DNA of 55,683 bases from an uncultured Lachnospiraceae bacterium (GCA_944380185.1 CALWGV010000036.1:1-55683), one strand, 5' to 3'; shown: positions 17,420 through 26,387, counted from the stretch's first letter. Notes: generated from the letters alone by a model not told the origin. Made by a program: numbers and translations.

Positions 17420-18319
17420 TTATTTCACGGAATTCCTGCCCGCAGAATTCCTATTCCTCCGCATCTCATATACTGCCATAAAAAGCACGGCTCCCAATAT
17501 CAGAGCGCAGCCGGCTGTCTTCCTTGCGTTCAGTTCCTCCCCCAGAAATACTGCCCCGGCTGCCACAGCGGACAACGGCTCCAAAAGACTATATACCGAT
17601 GCCTCGCTTGCTCCAATAATGGCTACCCCCTTATTCAGAAGCACGCTGGCGGCAAAGGATGTCCCCATCGCCGCGATAAACATCAGTCCATAGGCCTTCA
17701 TCCCCAGATTCCACTGTGCAATAGGGACAAAAAAATTCGCCGCCAGCAGAAAGCCGGAAACAATCAGACACAGATAGAAGGAAAAAACAATAGGATGAAT
17801 CCAAACCAGCCGATTCTTCTCCAAAAAAATCATAAAGAACGCATAACTAAAAGCTGATCCTGCCGCCAGCAAAATACCTGCCGTATTGCGTATACTCTGC
17901 GGCTCGACAAAGAAAAAAATTCCCGCCAGGCAGACGCCCAAACAAATTTTTCGGACGAGATTGAGCCTCTCGCCAAAAAAGAAATGGCCGCCCAAACAAA
18001 CCAACAGAGGATACATAAAGTGAATCGTAGTAGTTGTGCCTACCCCGATATAGCTGTAGGCTTGATACAGAAAAACCGTAGTAGCCGCTGATCCCAGGAT
18101 ACTGATCACCAGCATTCCTCCCAGCTGGCGGCGTGTCAGCCGCAGAGACAGCCGTTTACACAAAACCACACTAAACAGTACAGGCAACGCCAGCAAATTG
18201 CGGAACAGCGCCATGTTAAAAGGCGTATTCCCAAAGTCATAAGAAAGATCGGCAAAAATCGGTGCGGCACCAAATATGAGAGCGGAGGAAACGGCAAATA
18301 CAACTCCTCTGCCTTTCAA
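17420..18319 (-). CDS. EamA/DMT-superfamily transporter
   Basis: Integral membrane protein (299 aa) with about ten predicted transmembrane helices arranged as two EamA repeats: MKGRGVVFAVSSALIFGAAP begins the first, and LILGAVLFMAVY closes the second. These drug/metabolite transporters usually export amino acids or other metabolites; the substrate is not predictable. It lies 120 bp downstream of the rpiR-type gene on the same strand, so it may be the distal gene of that transcript or independent. Confidence 0.9.
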   Translation of the reverse strand: MKGRGVVFAVSSALIFGAAPIFADLSYDFGNTPFNMALFRNLLALPVLFSVVLCKRLSLRLTRRQLGGMLVISILGSAATTVFLYQAYSYIGVGTTTTIHFMYPLLVCLGGHFFFGERLNLVRKICLGVCLAGIFFFVEPQSIRNTAGILLAAGSAFSYAFFMIFLEKNRLVWIHPIVFSFYLCLIVSGFLLAANFFVPIAQWNLGMKAYGLMFIAAMGTSFAASVLLNKGVAIIGASEASVYSLLEPLSAVAAGAVFLGEELNARKTAGCALILGAVLFMAVYEMRRNRNSAGRNSVK

Positions 18320-18439
18320 CCGTTTCCTCCTCGTCTAAATCTTCTCCCACAGCGATCCCATTTTCCATCTAATGCTAAAATATTCTTAATTTATTCACCG
18401 CAGCTATTCGGCAGAAAAAAACACCTCCTGCCACTCCTG

Positions 18440-19324
18440 CTAGTATTGTGTCAGCTTTTCTACCTGCTCATTGTAATCTTCTATGGCCTTAGCCGGATCC
18501 GGATATATCCTTTTTGCCAAGCCAATATACAGCATGTCCACTACAGTCAGCTGACCATATCGGCGAAACAAAGCAGACAGGCTGGCATCACTGGCCGCAA
18601 TATTGGGCACATACAGGCAATAATCTGCCAGTCCCATCAATCGGTTCGAGGCCACTTTGGTCACGCTCACCAGCTTTACACCGCGCAGCTTTGCCTGCTT
18701 AGCCGCCTCAATAATACGGCCATGTGAGCCATCAAACGATACAATGATAAGTAAATCTCTTTCATCAGCCGTGATTACATTCTGCAGGCCGTAGTTGGCA
18801 TCTTCTAAAAAGATACATCTTTTTCCCAGACGCATCATCTTGTGCTGCAAATCACGGGCCGCCAGCACGGAGGAGCCCAGGGCAAAAAAGAACAAAATAT
18901 TGGCCTTCCGGATCGCTTCAATAACGTCGTCAAACTGTTGATCGGAATTGATCTGCAGCACTCCATTGCATACCTCGTTGATATTACCTACCAGCTGTTT
19001 TTTTAAATCGGCATAAGAATTATTCCAGGTAATCTTCTCTTCGATGGAGAGCCGTTCTTTCACATGCCCCTTCAAGACAATTTCCTTCAACAAGGTATTT
19101 TTCAACTCTCCATAGTTTTTCATTCCAACCCGCTTGACAAAACGAGAGACCGAGGCTGTGGAGGTTCCGATCCTGTCCGCAAACTCATAGATACTCATAT
19201 TTACCACTTCCTCGGCATTTTCCAAAATAAAAGTGGCAATTTTCTTCTCTCCCTCACTGCAGTCAAGGATCATGTTTTCTATCTTCAATAATATTCCGTC
19301 CATTTTGCCTCCCATCTCGACCAT
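18440..19324 (-). CDS. MurR/RpiR family transcriptional regulator
   Basis: N-terminal HTH_6 domain (about residues 10-85: ILDCSEGEKKIATFIL, YEFADRIGTSTASVSRFVKRVG) followed by a SIS sugar-phosphate-binding domain (about 130-260: FFALGSSVLAARDLQHKMMRLG). Such regulators sense phosphosugars. It follows the PTS IID gene by 86 bp and is its likely local regulator. Two starts are possible: the first ATG (AGAGGA, 7 nt) and ATG at 19303 (GGGAGG, 4 nt). Candidate binding site upstream of the operon: the TTTGTTACAAA palindrome at 24292. Confidence 0.92.
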   Translation of the reverse strand: MVEMGGKMDGILLKIENMILDCSEGEKKIATFILENAEEVVNMSIYEFADRIGTSTASVSRFVKRVGMKNYGELKNTLLKEIVLKGHVKERLSIEEKITWNNSYADLKKQLVGNINEVCNGVLQINSDQQFDDVIEAIRKANILFFFALGSSVLAARDLQHKMMRLGKRCIFLEDANYGLQNVITADERDLLIIVSFDGSHGRIIEAAKQAKLRGVKLVSVTKVASNRLMGLADYCLYVPNIAASDASLSALFRRYGQLTVVDMLYIGLAKRIYPDPAKAIEDYNEQVEKLTQY

Positions 19325-19410
19325 CAGCCATTCCTCTAAACCCTATCATAGCATAAAATGGATTTTTTGGGAATCGTCCATCAGGGAGAACCTTCCCGTC
19401 TATTTCTGCA

Positions 19411-20244
19411 TCACGCCAAAATTCCCAGGTAATACAAAAGGATTCCACCCAGGAGATAAAGGACAATCAAAAGCAGTGGTTTCAGATGCTTTTTTTCAAT
19501 CAGCCACCAGGTAAAGAGGGTAAATCCCAGGGGAAGACATTTAGGCATAATTCCATCCAGCACACTTTGAAGCGTCGTCACTGTCTCCGTCCCTTCCGTC
19601 ACCCACGAAATTCCCAGATTTACCGTCACATTGGTGGCCGCAAAGGCTCCCACCACCATAAAGGCAACCAGGCTGGCCGCTTCGATCAGCTTTTTCAGCA
19701 TGCCGGATTCCTGTAACCGGGTAAAAAAGGATGCGCCCTGACGATATCCCCAGAAAATTCCTGTCCATCGAATGAAGACATTGACTCCGGCCATCACAAG
19801 CAGGAACAGAATTGGCGCGATTGGGTTTCCGTCCAAAGCAAGGGCACAGGCAATGCCCGCTATCACCGGACGCAGTGTGCCGTTATATAATCCATCTCCG
19901 ATGGCTGCAAGCGGACCCATCAGCGCTGTCTTTACGCCGGATACAGCATCTCTGGTTATCGCTCCGGTCTGCGCGATTTTTTCCTCGATGGAAATCACAA
20001 TTCCTATAATCCATTCCGCCATGACCGGGTTGGTCAGAAAATACTCATCCAGATACCGGGTCATCACCTCAGCTCTTTCCTCCTTGGTGGGATAATACTT
20101 CTCCACCACCGGCGTTATGGAGCAAGTCAATCCCAGAGACTGCATCCGGTCGGGACAGTTAACGGTACGAATCCAATATGAACGGAAAAATACCTTCCAA
20201 AGATCTTTTTTCGACAAAGGTTCCCATTTCTTCTCTTCCATCAT
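19411..20244 (-). CDS. PTS mannose/fructose/sorbose-class EIID component
   Basis: Membrane component (277 aa) of a mannose-class phosphotransferase system. The family features are the N-terminal WKVFFRSYWIRTVNCPDRMQ, then MEWIIGI..EEKIAQTG and GPLAAIGDGLYNGTLRPV with hydrophobic C-terminal helices. Its ATG overlaps the stop of EIIC (ATGA), showing translational coupling. It works with the IIC, IIB and IIA genes directly upstream to import and phosphorylate an unidentified sugar or sugar derivative. Confidence 0.94.
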   Translation of the reverse strand: MMEEKKWEPLSKKDLWKVFFRSYWIRTVNCPDRMQSLGLTCSITPVVEKYYPTKEERAEVMTRYLDEYFLTNPVMAEWIIGIVISIEEKIAQTGAITRDAVSGVKTALMGPLAAIGDGLYNGTLRPVIAGIACALALDGNPIAPILFLLVMAGVNVFIRWTGIFWGYRQGASFFTRLQESGMLKKLIEAASLVAFMVVGAFAATNVTVNLGISWVTEGTETVTTLQSVLDGIMPKCLPLGFTLFTWWLIEKKHLKPLLLIVLYLLGGILLYYLGILA

Positions 20245-20984
20245 GATACCTCCTCCACTTCCGGTTTGCTGAATGTTGCATATAAGACCGCTGCCGCCAG
20301 AGCAACGATTACCGTGCCGATAATGCTCAGGTTAAGGAATGCCGCAAGCACGTACCCGATGAAAAGAACCGGAAGAAGCTTGCGCGATTTTAGCATAGTA
20401 AGAAGCATAGCAAAACCTACAGCAGCCAAAAGATTGCTGCCCACACCGAAGGCATTGATCAGTTCCGTCGGCATTTTATCCACCGCGGCGCTCACCAGGT
20501 CAGCCCCAAAGTAAACCGCAATAAAGGTGGGGACTATGTATAAAAGATTTATAACAATCAAACCAATCACCGGAGTGCGCAATACTCCCTTCACATCTCC
20601 CCGTGCCGCCGGTTTGTCGGCCAGATGGGCAAGCGGAACACCCAGGACGCTAAAACGAATGGTTGACATAAACTGACCAAAAATCGCCACCGGTACAGCA
20701 AGAGTAATAGCCACTTCCTGAGGCACATCACTCACAACACATAGAGCCGTAGCAATGGCCGAGGCCATCGTAACATCGGGAATCCCGGCAGCTCCCACGA
20801 TAACATTGGACAAAAACATCATTTCGATAGTGGCTCCCACAACCAATCCCGTCTGCAGATCTCCCAGCAAAAGTCCCACCAGAGGTCCCGTCACAATGGC
20901 GCGGGTTGTCTGCCACTGAAGCGTCAGCTCGTCTGTAATTCCAATTATTACCACCAGCGTGGTAATGACAGCAGGTATCAACAT
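20241..20984 (-). CDS. PTS mannose/sorbose-class EIIC component
   Basis: Channel subunit (247 aa), nearly all hydrophobic helices; GPLVGLLLGDLQTGLVVGATIEMMFL is the conserved region (cut here to the GLLLGD..GLVVGATIE motif). Its start overlaps the IIB stop by 7 bases, and it ends in an ATGA overlap with IID. No substrate can be assigned from sequence. Confidence 0.94.
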   Translation of the reverse strand: MLIPAVITTLVVIIGITDELTLQWQTTRAIVTGPLVGLLLGDLQTGLVVGATIEMMFLSNVIVGAAGIPDVTMASAIATALCVVSDVPQEVAITLAVPVAIFGQFMSTIRFSVLGVPLAHLADKPAARGDVKGVLRTPVIGLIVINLLYIVPTFIAVYFGADLVSAAVDKMPTELINAFGVGSNLLAAVGFAMLLTMLKSRKLLPVLFIGYVLAAFLNLSIIGTVIVALAAAVLYATFSKPEVEEVS

Positions 20985-21466
20985 ACTCCTTCTCCTCCTT
21001 TAAGCTTGATGTTTGAAAATTTAAGATCCGGTTTCTTGTGGGACGGAATCAGGCGGAAATCCAGATCTATTCCCCTCCTTTCCAGCTCCTGAAATGCCGC
21101 CAATTCCTCACGGCCCAAAAACAGATATGGATGTACCTCTTCCGTGTCGTCCCGGTGAGCCGTATGACCGATATTGATATGGTTGACCTGTATTCCCCCA
21201 TCTAACAGCCGAAGAGCGTCCTGTGGACAGCTGACGATAACAAATATACTTTCTAATTGCTTTTCATTCTTTTTCTTCAAATAAGAAATCCCATCGTCCA
21301 CCGTTTTTATCGTAACCTTACTGGTAGGCGCACTCATCTTCTGCATCATACTTCCCAGTTCATCCGCCGCCAGCCTGTCATTAGCCAGCACGATCTCCCG
21401 CGCACCCACATAGCTTATCCAGGTCACCCCCACCTGGCCGTGAATAAAACGATCGTCTATCCTCAT
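20978..21466 (-). CDS. PTS mannose/sorbose-class EIIB component
   Basis: Cytoplasmic phosphocarrier (162 aa). The phosphorylated His9 lies in RIDDRFIHGQVGVTW. The start at MRIDDRF (21466) is chosen because AGAAGG lies about 9 nt upstream and because the family starts there; the frame is open for 40 more codons that read as shadow of IIA. It lies 25 bp downstream of the IIA stop. Confidence 0.93.
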   Translation of the reverse strand: MRIDDRFIHGQVGVTWISYVGAREIVLANDRLAADELGSMMQKMSAPTSKVTIKTVDDGISYLKKKNEKQLESIFVIVSCPQDALRLLDGGIQVNHINIGHTAHRDDTEEVHPYLFLGREELAAFQELERRGIDLDFRLIPSHKKPDLKFSNIKLKGGEGVC

Positions 21467-21491
21467 AAAAAACAACCTTCTCCACCTCCTG

Positions 21492-21896
21492 TCACATTGT
21501 GCGGCGCAGTTCGCCGTAAATCTCCCTGACGGCATCTTTCCCCGTCTGAAGAATCTCTTCTCGCAAATCCTCCCATTTTCTTTCATCCCGCACCGATATC
21601 AGCTGAATCAGCATGGACAAATTGGCCCCTGTAAAGGCTAAGAGATCATCCCTAAGCCCGTAGGATACTGCTGCATGACTGGGACTTCCCCCAAACAAAT
21701 CTAATAGAATAACCCGACCATCGCATTCCCCCAGCCTTTCCATGGCCTGATCCATTTTCTTGCGAATCTGCTCTGCGCTCTCCACATCCGTGATCTGGCA
21801 TGTCTCCAGGCCTCTCTGTTCGCCCATAATCATCTCCAGGCTTTTTTTCATGGCATCGGGCCAAATACCATGTCCTGCCAGAATCACTCCAATCAT
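21492..21896 (-). CDS. PTS mannose-class EIIA component
   Basis: Phosphoryl acceptor from HPr (134 aa). The active His is in GVILAGHGIWPDAM, and LLDLFGGSPSHAA is the conserved second motif. The start at 21896 overlaps the stop of the BtpA-like gene (ATGA). Separate IIA and IIB polypeptides, as in sorbose/fructose-type systems, rather than the ManX fusion. Confidence 0.93.
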   Translation of the reverse strand: MIGVILAGHGIWPDAMKKSLEMIMGEQRGLETCQITDVESAEQIRKKMDQAMERLGECDGRVILLDLFGGSPSHAAVSYGLRDDLLAFTGANLSMLIQLISVRDERKWEDLREEILQTGKDAVREIYGELRRTM

Positions 21897-22711
21897 TTTT
21901 TTGCCAACGCCTCCCATGCCTTCATGAAATCTCGCACCTTTTCCTCGCAGACCGGCTCCGACATCTTTCCATTCGCCTTAAAATAAGTACCAATTATAAA
22001 CGCATCTCCACAGGGAAAAAGCTCTTCGAGATTGTCCTTTGACGTTCCGCTTCCGATAATGATCGGTCCATTCACCGCCTTCTTCATCCGTCTCAATTCC
22101 TTCAAGTCTGGACAAATACCTGTAGACGCCCCTGTAAGGATCACTCCATCGGCCATCACTCCCAGGGCGTCCTTTCCCAGCTCCTCCAATGTCTTATCCT
22201 GGATAAAGCTGTGCAATCCATTCTTCACCTTGATATCAGCAAACACACTGATATTTTCTGCGTTTATTTTTTTCTTATACTCCATACATTCCGCTGCGCA
22301 GGGTGCAACAAATCCACTGGAGGAATAATAGCCGTTGACCCAGCCAGTAGCCCGGACAAAAAGTCCTCCGGCAGCCTTTGCAACAGCCAATGCCTGCTTT
22401 ACTCCATTGGAGGCAATATTTATCCCAAGGGGAAGACCTGCCTTTTCCTGCACTGCACAGGCAATCCGGCTCATGGCAGCCACTTCCATGACATCGATTT
22501 CCTCTCCAATATGAAAAGGGATACTCCCGGCATTTTCGATCAGATACCCGTGTACGCCGCCTCGCTTTAAAGCTATTGCATCCCCCAGGGCTCGATTAAT
22601 CACTCTTTCCCAATCACCTTCATAACCGAAATTTCCCGGCAGTGGAAGCAGATGCACCATGCCAATGACCGGCTTATCTACTCCGAAAATCTGTTTTAAC
22701 TTATTATTCAT
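21893..22711 (-). CDS. BtpA/SgcQ family TIM-barrel protein
   Basis: A 272-residue protein of the BtpA family (photosystem I biogenesis protein BtpA; E. coli SgcQ). Conserved segments are GMVHLLPLPG, GYLIENAGSIPF, GINIASNGVKQAL, FVRATGWVNG and a C-terminal phosphate-binding-like IIIGSGTSKDN. No biochemical function is firmly established for the bacterial operonic members; SgcQ is also encoded beside PTS genes. The start at MNNKLKQIF overlaps the upstream amidohydrolase stop by 8 bases. Likely a step in metabolism of the PTS substrate (inference). Confidence 0.88.
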   Translation of the reverse strand: MNNKLKQIFGVDKPVIGMVHLLPLPGNFGYEGDWERVINRALGDAIALKRGGVHGYLIENAGSIPFHIGEEIDVMEVAAMSRIACAVQEKAGLPLGINIASNGVKQALAVAKAAGGLFVRATGWVNGYYSSSGFVAPCAAECMEYKKKINAENISVFADIKVKNGLHSFIQDKTLEELGKDALGVMADGVILTGASTGICPDLKELRRMKKAVNGPIIIGSGTSKDNLEELFPCGDAFIIGTYFKANGKMSEPVCEEKVRDFMKAWEALAKK

Positions 22712-23471
22712 CTCCGATTCTCCCCTCCAGTCGGAAAGCACGCACCGCTGTCCCGCCTAAAACCATGGCAAGCTCTTCTTCGTTCAGGCCACTGTGGCTG
22801 CATTCCCAGATCACATGCGCCATCTCGTCGGGGGAGTCTGACGCGAACATCATCCTGGATACCCCCACCTCCCGAGCAAACAGACGAATGTTGTCAATAT
22901 TCGGTGTTCGCACCGATAATTCCAGATATACATTGGGGCAGTGCTGTGCCAGGAATAACCCCTCCATCTCATTATCTGTGGTCCCGCTGTGGGCCAGGAC
23001 GACTGTCACATCGGAAAACTCACGAATCAGAGGATAAAAGGTGGTTGCCGCCGAGAAGGGAAGCCCCGTCCCCTGATGGATCATCAGCGGTACCTTTAGC
23101 TCTCTTGCCACCTCGAAAGGGAGACGAGCTCTCTTTACTCCTGCGCTCATAATATGAGTCAGCGGCGTCAGCTTCATCGCTACAAACCCCAGTTTCTGTA
23201 TGCAGCGCTCTGCTTCCTTTCGATACATCTCCTCGTCAAAATGCGGATTCATGGAAAACATTCCGAAGATTCTCTTGGGATGCTTCAAATGAAAATCATA
23301 AATCCGGTTATGTCCGGTCTTATAGTCTTCGAAAGTCACAAACTGCGCTGGTTGTACAATAGCTGCCTGAATACCGGTCTCGTCCATCTTGCCAAGTACT
23401 TCATCCTCTGTGCGGTTGCTGTCCCAGGTGGTATCGTGCCCGATATGTACATGAGGATCGACAATCAACAT
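22704..23471 (-). CDS. Metal-dependent amidohydrolase (amidohydrolase_2 type), catalytic copy
   Basis: TIM-barrel hydrolase (255 aa) related to the PF04909 group. Metal/catalytic positions look intact: HxH in DPHVHIG near the N-terminus, His in PLMIHQGTG, His in VVLAHSGT and Asp in FASDSPDEM. Lactonase, decarboxylase or C-N hydrolase activities all occur in this fold, so the reaction is open. Start at MLIVDPH with AAGGGGGA upstream. It overlaps both neighbours (7 bases with the upstream paralogue, 8 with BtpA-like), so it is strongly coupled to the PTS operon. Confidence 0.88.
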   Translation of the reverse strand: MLIVDPHVHIGHDTTWDSNRTEDEVLGKMDETGIQAAIVQPAQFVTFEDYKTGHNRIYDFHLKHPKRIFGMFSMNPHFDEEMYRKEAERCIQKLGFVAMKLTPLTHIMSAGVKRARLPFEVARELKVPLMIHQGTGLPFSAATTFYPLIREFSDVTVVLAHSGTTDNEMEGLFLAQHCPNVYLELSVRTPNIDNIRLFAREVGVSRMMFASDSPDEMAHVIWECSHSGLNEEELAMVLGGTAVRAFRLEGRIGDE

Positions 23472-24226
23472 TTTTCCATCCCCCTTTCGATTCCCAGCAC
23501 CTTTTTGATTGTTTTTCCCATGGTCCACTTCTTTTGCTCCTGCGTAATACCGCAGTGCTCATGCATATAAATGCTGTGCTCCATCTGTGTCATCGTGCAG
23601 GACCCCATAATTACGCGATCAGCCCCATATCGCTCCACGTATTTTTTGAGCAGTCTCATATTAGGGCCAAGAGAGGTCTCCAGATAGATATTCGCGCATT
23701 CTCCTACCAGTATCTCGCACTGATGGCCGCAGTAAGACTTATCGGCATGTACCAGCACCACCGGCACCTGCGGATAGGCCTGACACAAATCATAAAGGCG
23801 AAGAGGCTGTCCCAGCGGCAAACCTACCCCCACTGCAATGAATAACGGCAGTTCCAGCCTGGCAGCCGTCTCAAAGACAATCTGCCCATGGTAAGAACGC
23901 GGATCCCAGCCATATACCTGAGGATTTACACTGATGCCCAGCAGTCCCTTTTCTTTGTATCTCTCGACTTCCGCTTGATACATCTCCCTTTCATAGTTGG
24001 GGTTCAGCTGGCATATCCCGTAGATTCGCTCCGGATATCGCCTGCAAAAAGCGGCAACCCGCTCATTGCGCTCTCTCTCCGCCTCCAGCGACACATTGGA
24101 ATTAGCCGGATAAATCACCGCTCCCTCCAAACCGCACCGGTCCATTTCCCCGAGAATCTCTTCCTCTGTGGTATCCACATCATCAAAGATCAAATCCTCG
24201 CCCAAATGCAAATGGGCATCAATCAT
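23465..24226 (-). CDS. Amidohydrolase-like paralogue with lost metal/catalytic residues
   Basis: First gene of the operon (253 aa), a paralogue of the next one. It keeps HxH (DAHLHLG) and the His of VVLVHAD. The His of the PLMIHQGTG segment is Ala (PLFIAVGVG), and the Asp of FASDSP is Cys (MGSCTM). The overall fold and flanking motifs (IYGICQLNPNYEREMY, NIYLETSLG) are kept, so it is not simply decaying. It may be a non-catalytic partner, a ligand sensor or an enzyme of changed chemistry. Start MIDAHLH with a perfect AAGGAGG. Confidence 0.85.
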   Translation of the reverse strand: MIDAHLHLGEDLIFDDVDTTEEEILGEMDRCGLEGAVIYPANSNVSLEAERERNERVAAFCRRYPERIYGICQLNPNYEREMYQAEVERYKEKGLLGISVNPQVYGWDPRSYHGQIVFETAARLELPLFIAVGVGLPLGQPLRLYDLCQAYPQVPVVLVHADKSYCGHQCEILVGECANIYLETSLGPNMRLLKKYVERYGADRVIMGSCTMTQMEHSIYMHEHCGITQEQKKWTMGKTIKKVLGIERGMEKC

Positions 24227-24291
24227 TCCGCTCCCTCCTTTTCTTTCATGGATGAAACTTAGTATCATTTACTTTTGTGTTTTTTAAATAC

Positions 24292-24302
24292 TTTGTTACA
24301 AA
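24292..24302. promoter_or_regulatory. Candidate operator palindrome (TTTGTTACAAA)
   Basis: An 11-bp palindrome just downstream of the -10 of the operon promoter, where a repressor would block initiation. The operon's own RpiR-type protein is the obvious candidate; this is inference. Confidence 0.45.
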
Positions 24303-24305
24303 ACT

Positions 24306-24334
24306 ACTATACCATGTGTGTGATATAATTTCAA
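24306..24334 (-). promoter_or_regulatory. Sigma-A promoter of the amidohydrolase-BtpA-PTS operon
   Basis: Minus-strand TTGAAA, 17-bp spacer, TATAGT, about 80 bases upstream of the first gene. The leader is AT-rich and contains the TTTGTTACAAA palindrome. Confidence 0.75.
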
Positions 24335-24593
24335 TAGTTTTTTATAAAAAATGTAACTTTATTTCCATTCTCCCTATCAATCGTATTGAAAACTCTAAAG
24401 CGTGGCATTTCCCTCTCCCCCGGCACAACCCCCGGTACAAGAGGGCATCGGATAGTTCTCTGTCCGGGGGACAGGACGCAGACAAAATTCAAAAATGACA
24501 AATGGACAGCAAAAAGCAGCAAATCTTTTTTGATATGCTCCCTTTATGAGAGACAATGAAAAAACAAACTGTCATCATAAAGGGAGCAATTCT

Positions 24594-25290
24594 ATGTCAC
24601 AAAAAAGTAAATTGAACACAGAAGAAAAAGTCGAGATTATCAGGAAGTACCAGCAAGGGGAAATAAGCTTAGTCCAAGCGGCTCGATGCAGGGGTTGGGA
24701 CAACGACAATCTATAGATGGAGCGCACGGTATGAAGCAGAAGGGGCGGCCGGATTTTTGCCATATCAGAAAAACCGAGTCTATCCGCCAGAACTAAAGTT
24801 AAAGGCGGTGCAGGAATACCTATCCGGGGCGGGCAGTCTGGGAGAAATCAGCAAAAAATATAAGTTGCGAAATGATCGTCAACTCAGTAACTGGATAAAG
24901 GTGTATAATGCTCATGGAGATTTCAACTCCACAAAGTTTTCTGGAGGAGGAAGTTACATGAAGCAAGGACGAGAAACCACATTTGAGGAACGAGTTCAAA
25001 TCGCCAGGGAATGTATCGCCACTGGGAAAAACTACGGAGAACTAGCCTTAAAATACCAGGTAAGCTACCAACAAGTTCGTACCTGGACGCTTCGTTTTGA
25101 ACAGATGGGAGAAGCGGGGTTACAAGACCGGCGTGGTCAGCGCAAGAAGGATCAAACTCCCCGTACCGAGCTGGAACAGGCGCAAATTGAGATAGAGCAG
25201 CTCAAGCACAAACTGTATCTGGCGGAAATGGAGAATGCACTGCTAAAAAAATGGGACGAGGTAGAGAGGAGGGATGTCTCTCAGAAGTAA
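24594..25290 (+). pseudogene. IS3-family orfA (helix-turn-helix protein), frameshifted
   Basis: The frame opens at ATG 24594 (MSQKSKLNTEEKVEII) and should read on into a double helix-turn-helix protein (ISKKYKLRNDRQLSNWIKVY, then ALKYQVSYQQVRTWTLRFEQ) ending with a leucine-rich coil near 25230. Around 24684 (CTCGATGCAGGG) one extra base, or two missing, shifts the frame. The N-terminal part then meets a stop at 24714 (TAG), and the distal reading resumes in the +1 frame. Confidence 0.85.
25245..25251 (+). other. Predicted -1 ribosomal frameshift site (A7) between orfA and orfB
   Basis: A run of seven A (A AAA AAA in the orfA frame) followed by GAGAGGAGG about 14 bases on. This matches the usual IS3-family signal for making the OrfAB fusion; orfB lies in the -1 frame. 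Confidence 0.7.
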
Positions 25291-26178
25291 GGCAGAGACA
25301 CATTTATACGGCCATCAAAGAGTGCCATAAGGAACACGGGTTTCCTGTTGAGGCAGCCTGCGAACTGCTCCATGTGGCCCATTCTGCTTACTACAAATGG
25401 GCATCCGGGAAGCTGAGCCACCGGACTGCGAAGAATGAGAAATTGGCCGACAAGATTGGAAAAATTAATTTAGAAAACCCGGATAAAGGTTACCGGAGAC
25501 TGAATGACGATCTCCGTCATGACTATGGCATCTACGTCAATGATAAAAGGGTGTTGCGCATCTGCCGGGTCAAAGATATCCGCTCCACTGTAAAGTACAA
25601 TAACCGTGACTGCACCAGACGGGCAAAGGCTCCCCAGTATCTTGCTGAAAACCTGCTGAATCGCCAATTCCACGCGGAGAAGCCAAATGAAAAATGGCTT
25701 ACCGATGTGACGGAGTTCAAATGGTATGAAGGAATAGAGGTACATAAGCTTTATCTAAGTGCCATTCTGGATCTTTGTAACCGGCGTATCGTGTCCTATG
25801 TGCTAAGTGAGCACAATGATAATCCACTTGTTTACAAAACCTTTGACAAAGCTGTTAAGGCAAACCCGGATGCCCATCCCCCTGTTCCACAGTGATAGAG
25901 GCTTCCAATACACAAGCAGATCGTTCCACCACAAACTCGTACAGGCCGGAATGACGCAGAGTATGTCCCGTGTGGCCCACTGCATTGACAATGGACCTAT
26001 GGAAGGATTCTGGGGCATTCTGAAGCGGGAACGCTATTACGGCAAGCGTTTCACCAGCAAACAGGAACTCGTGCAAATGATTGAGTGCTACATCTGTTAT
26101 TACAACACCAGGAGAGTGCAGCGTAACTTGGGCGTGCTGACGCCGATGGAAAAACACAAGTTATGCCTTGCTGCATGA
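25251..26178 (+). pseudogene. IS3-family orfB (DDE transposase), frameshifted
   Basis: Retroviral-integrase-type transposase. First catalytic Asp in WLTDVTEF, second in FHSDRGFQYTS, Glu in GPMEGFWGILKRE, with the IS3 ending YNTRRVQRNLGVLTPMEK. Near 25884 a run of five C (CATCCCCCTG) has one base more than the family reading CAT CCC CTG. This shifts the frame between catalytic residues and gives a stop at 25893. The 3' part continues in another frame to 26178. Confidence 0.9.
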
Positions 26179-26355
26179 AAAGCGGCCAGCAACGCTTAGC
26201 TGCTGGCCAGAAAAATTTTATATTTTTTCTCTGTCCTCTTGACGGGGAGCAGTTCATGCTGACACACTGCCTTACCGGATTTTACCACATCTGTTCCATT
26301 ATTTGCGAAACACCACAGATTTTTATGTCTGTGGCATTGGTGCGAAGCACCAAAA

Positions 26356-26387
26356 CAGGGATACCATTGATGAAAACGGTATCCCTG
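26356..26387 (-). terminator. Probable terminator of the bgl operon
   Basis: On the minus strand CAGGGATACC pairs with GGTATCCCTG around a 12-base loop and runs into TTTTGG, about 100 bases past the bglA stop. A smaller hairpin (CCACAGA/TCTGTGG) lies at 26313-26334. The interval 26252-26488 otherwise holds no supported gene. Confidence 0.55.

Larger units (their letters stand above)
24536..26251 (+). mobile_element. IS3-family insertion sequence (IS150-like), inactivated
   Basis: About 1.7 kb bounded by imperfect terminal inverted repeats: left TGCTCCC at 24536-24565 (then ..AGAGACA..GAAAAAA), right the reverse complement at 26222-26251 ending GGGGAGCA, with 5'-TG...CA-3' tips. It contains overlapping orfA and orfB with an A7 slippage site. 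Both frames carry a frameshift, so the copy cannot make transposase. No matching target duplication is seen (flanks ATA and GTT). Confidence 0.85.

Noticed and set aside
25870-25900. Programmed frameshift in the IS orfB C-run
   Set aside because: IS3 elements use the A7 site between orfA and orfB. A second shift inside the DDE domain is not part of the family, so a mutation or sequencing error is the simpler reading.
24530-26260. Target-site duplication of the IS
   Set aside because: The flanking triplets differ (ATA and GTT); either it was lost or the ends are off by some bases.
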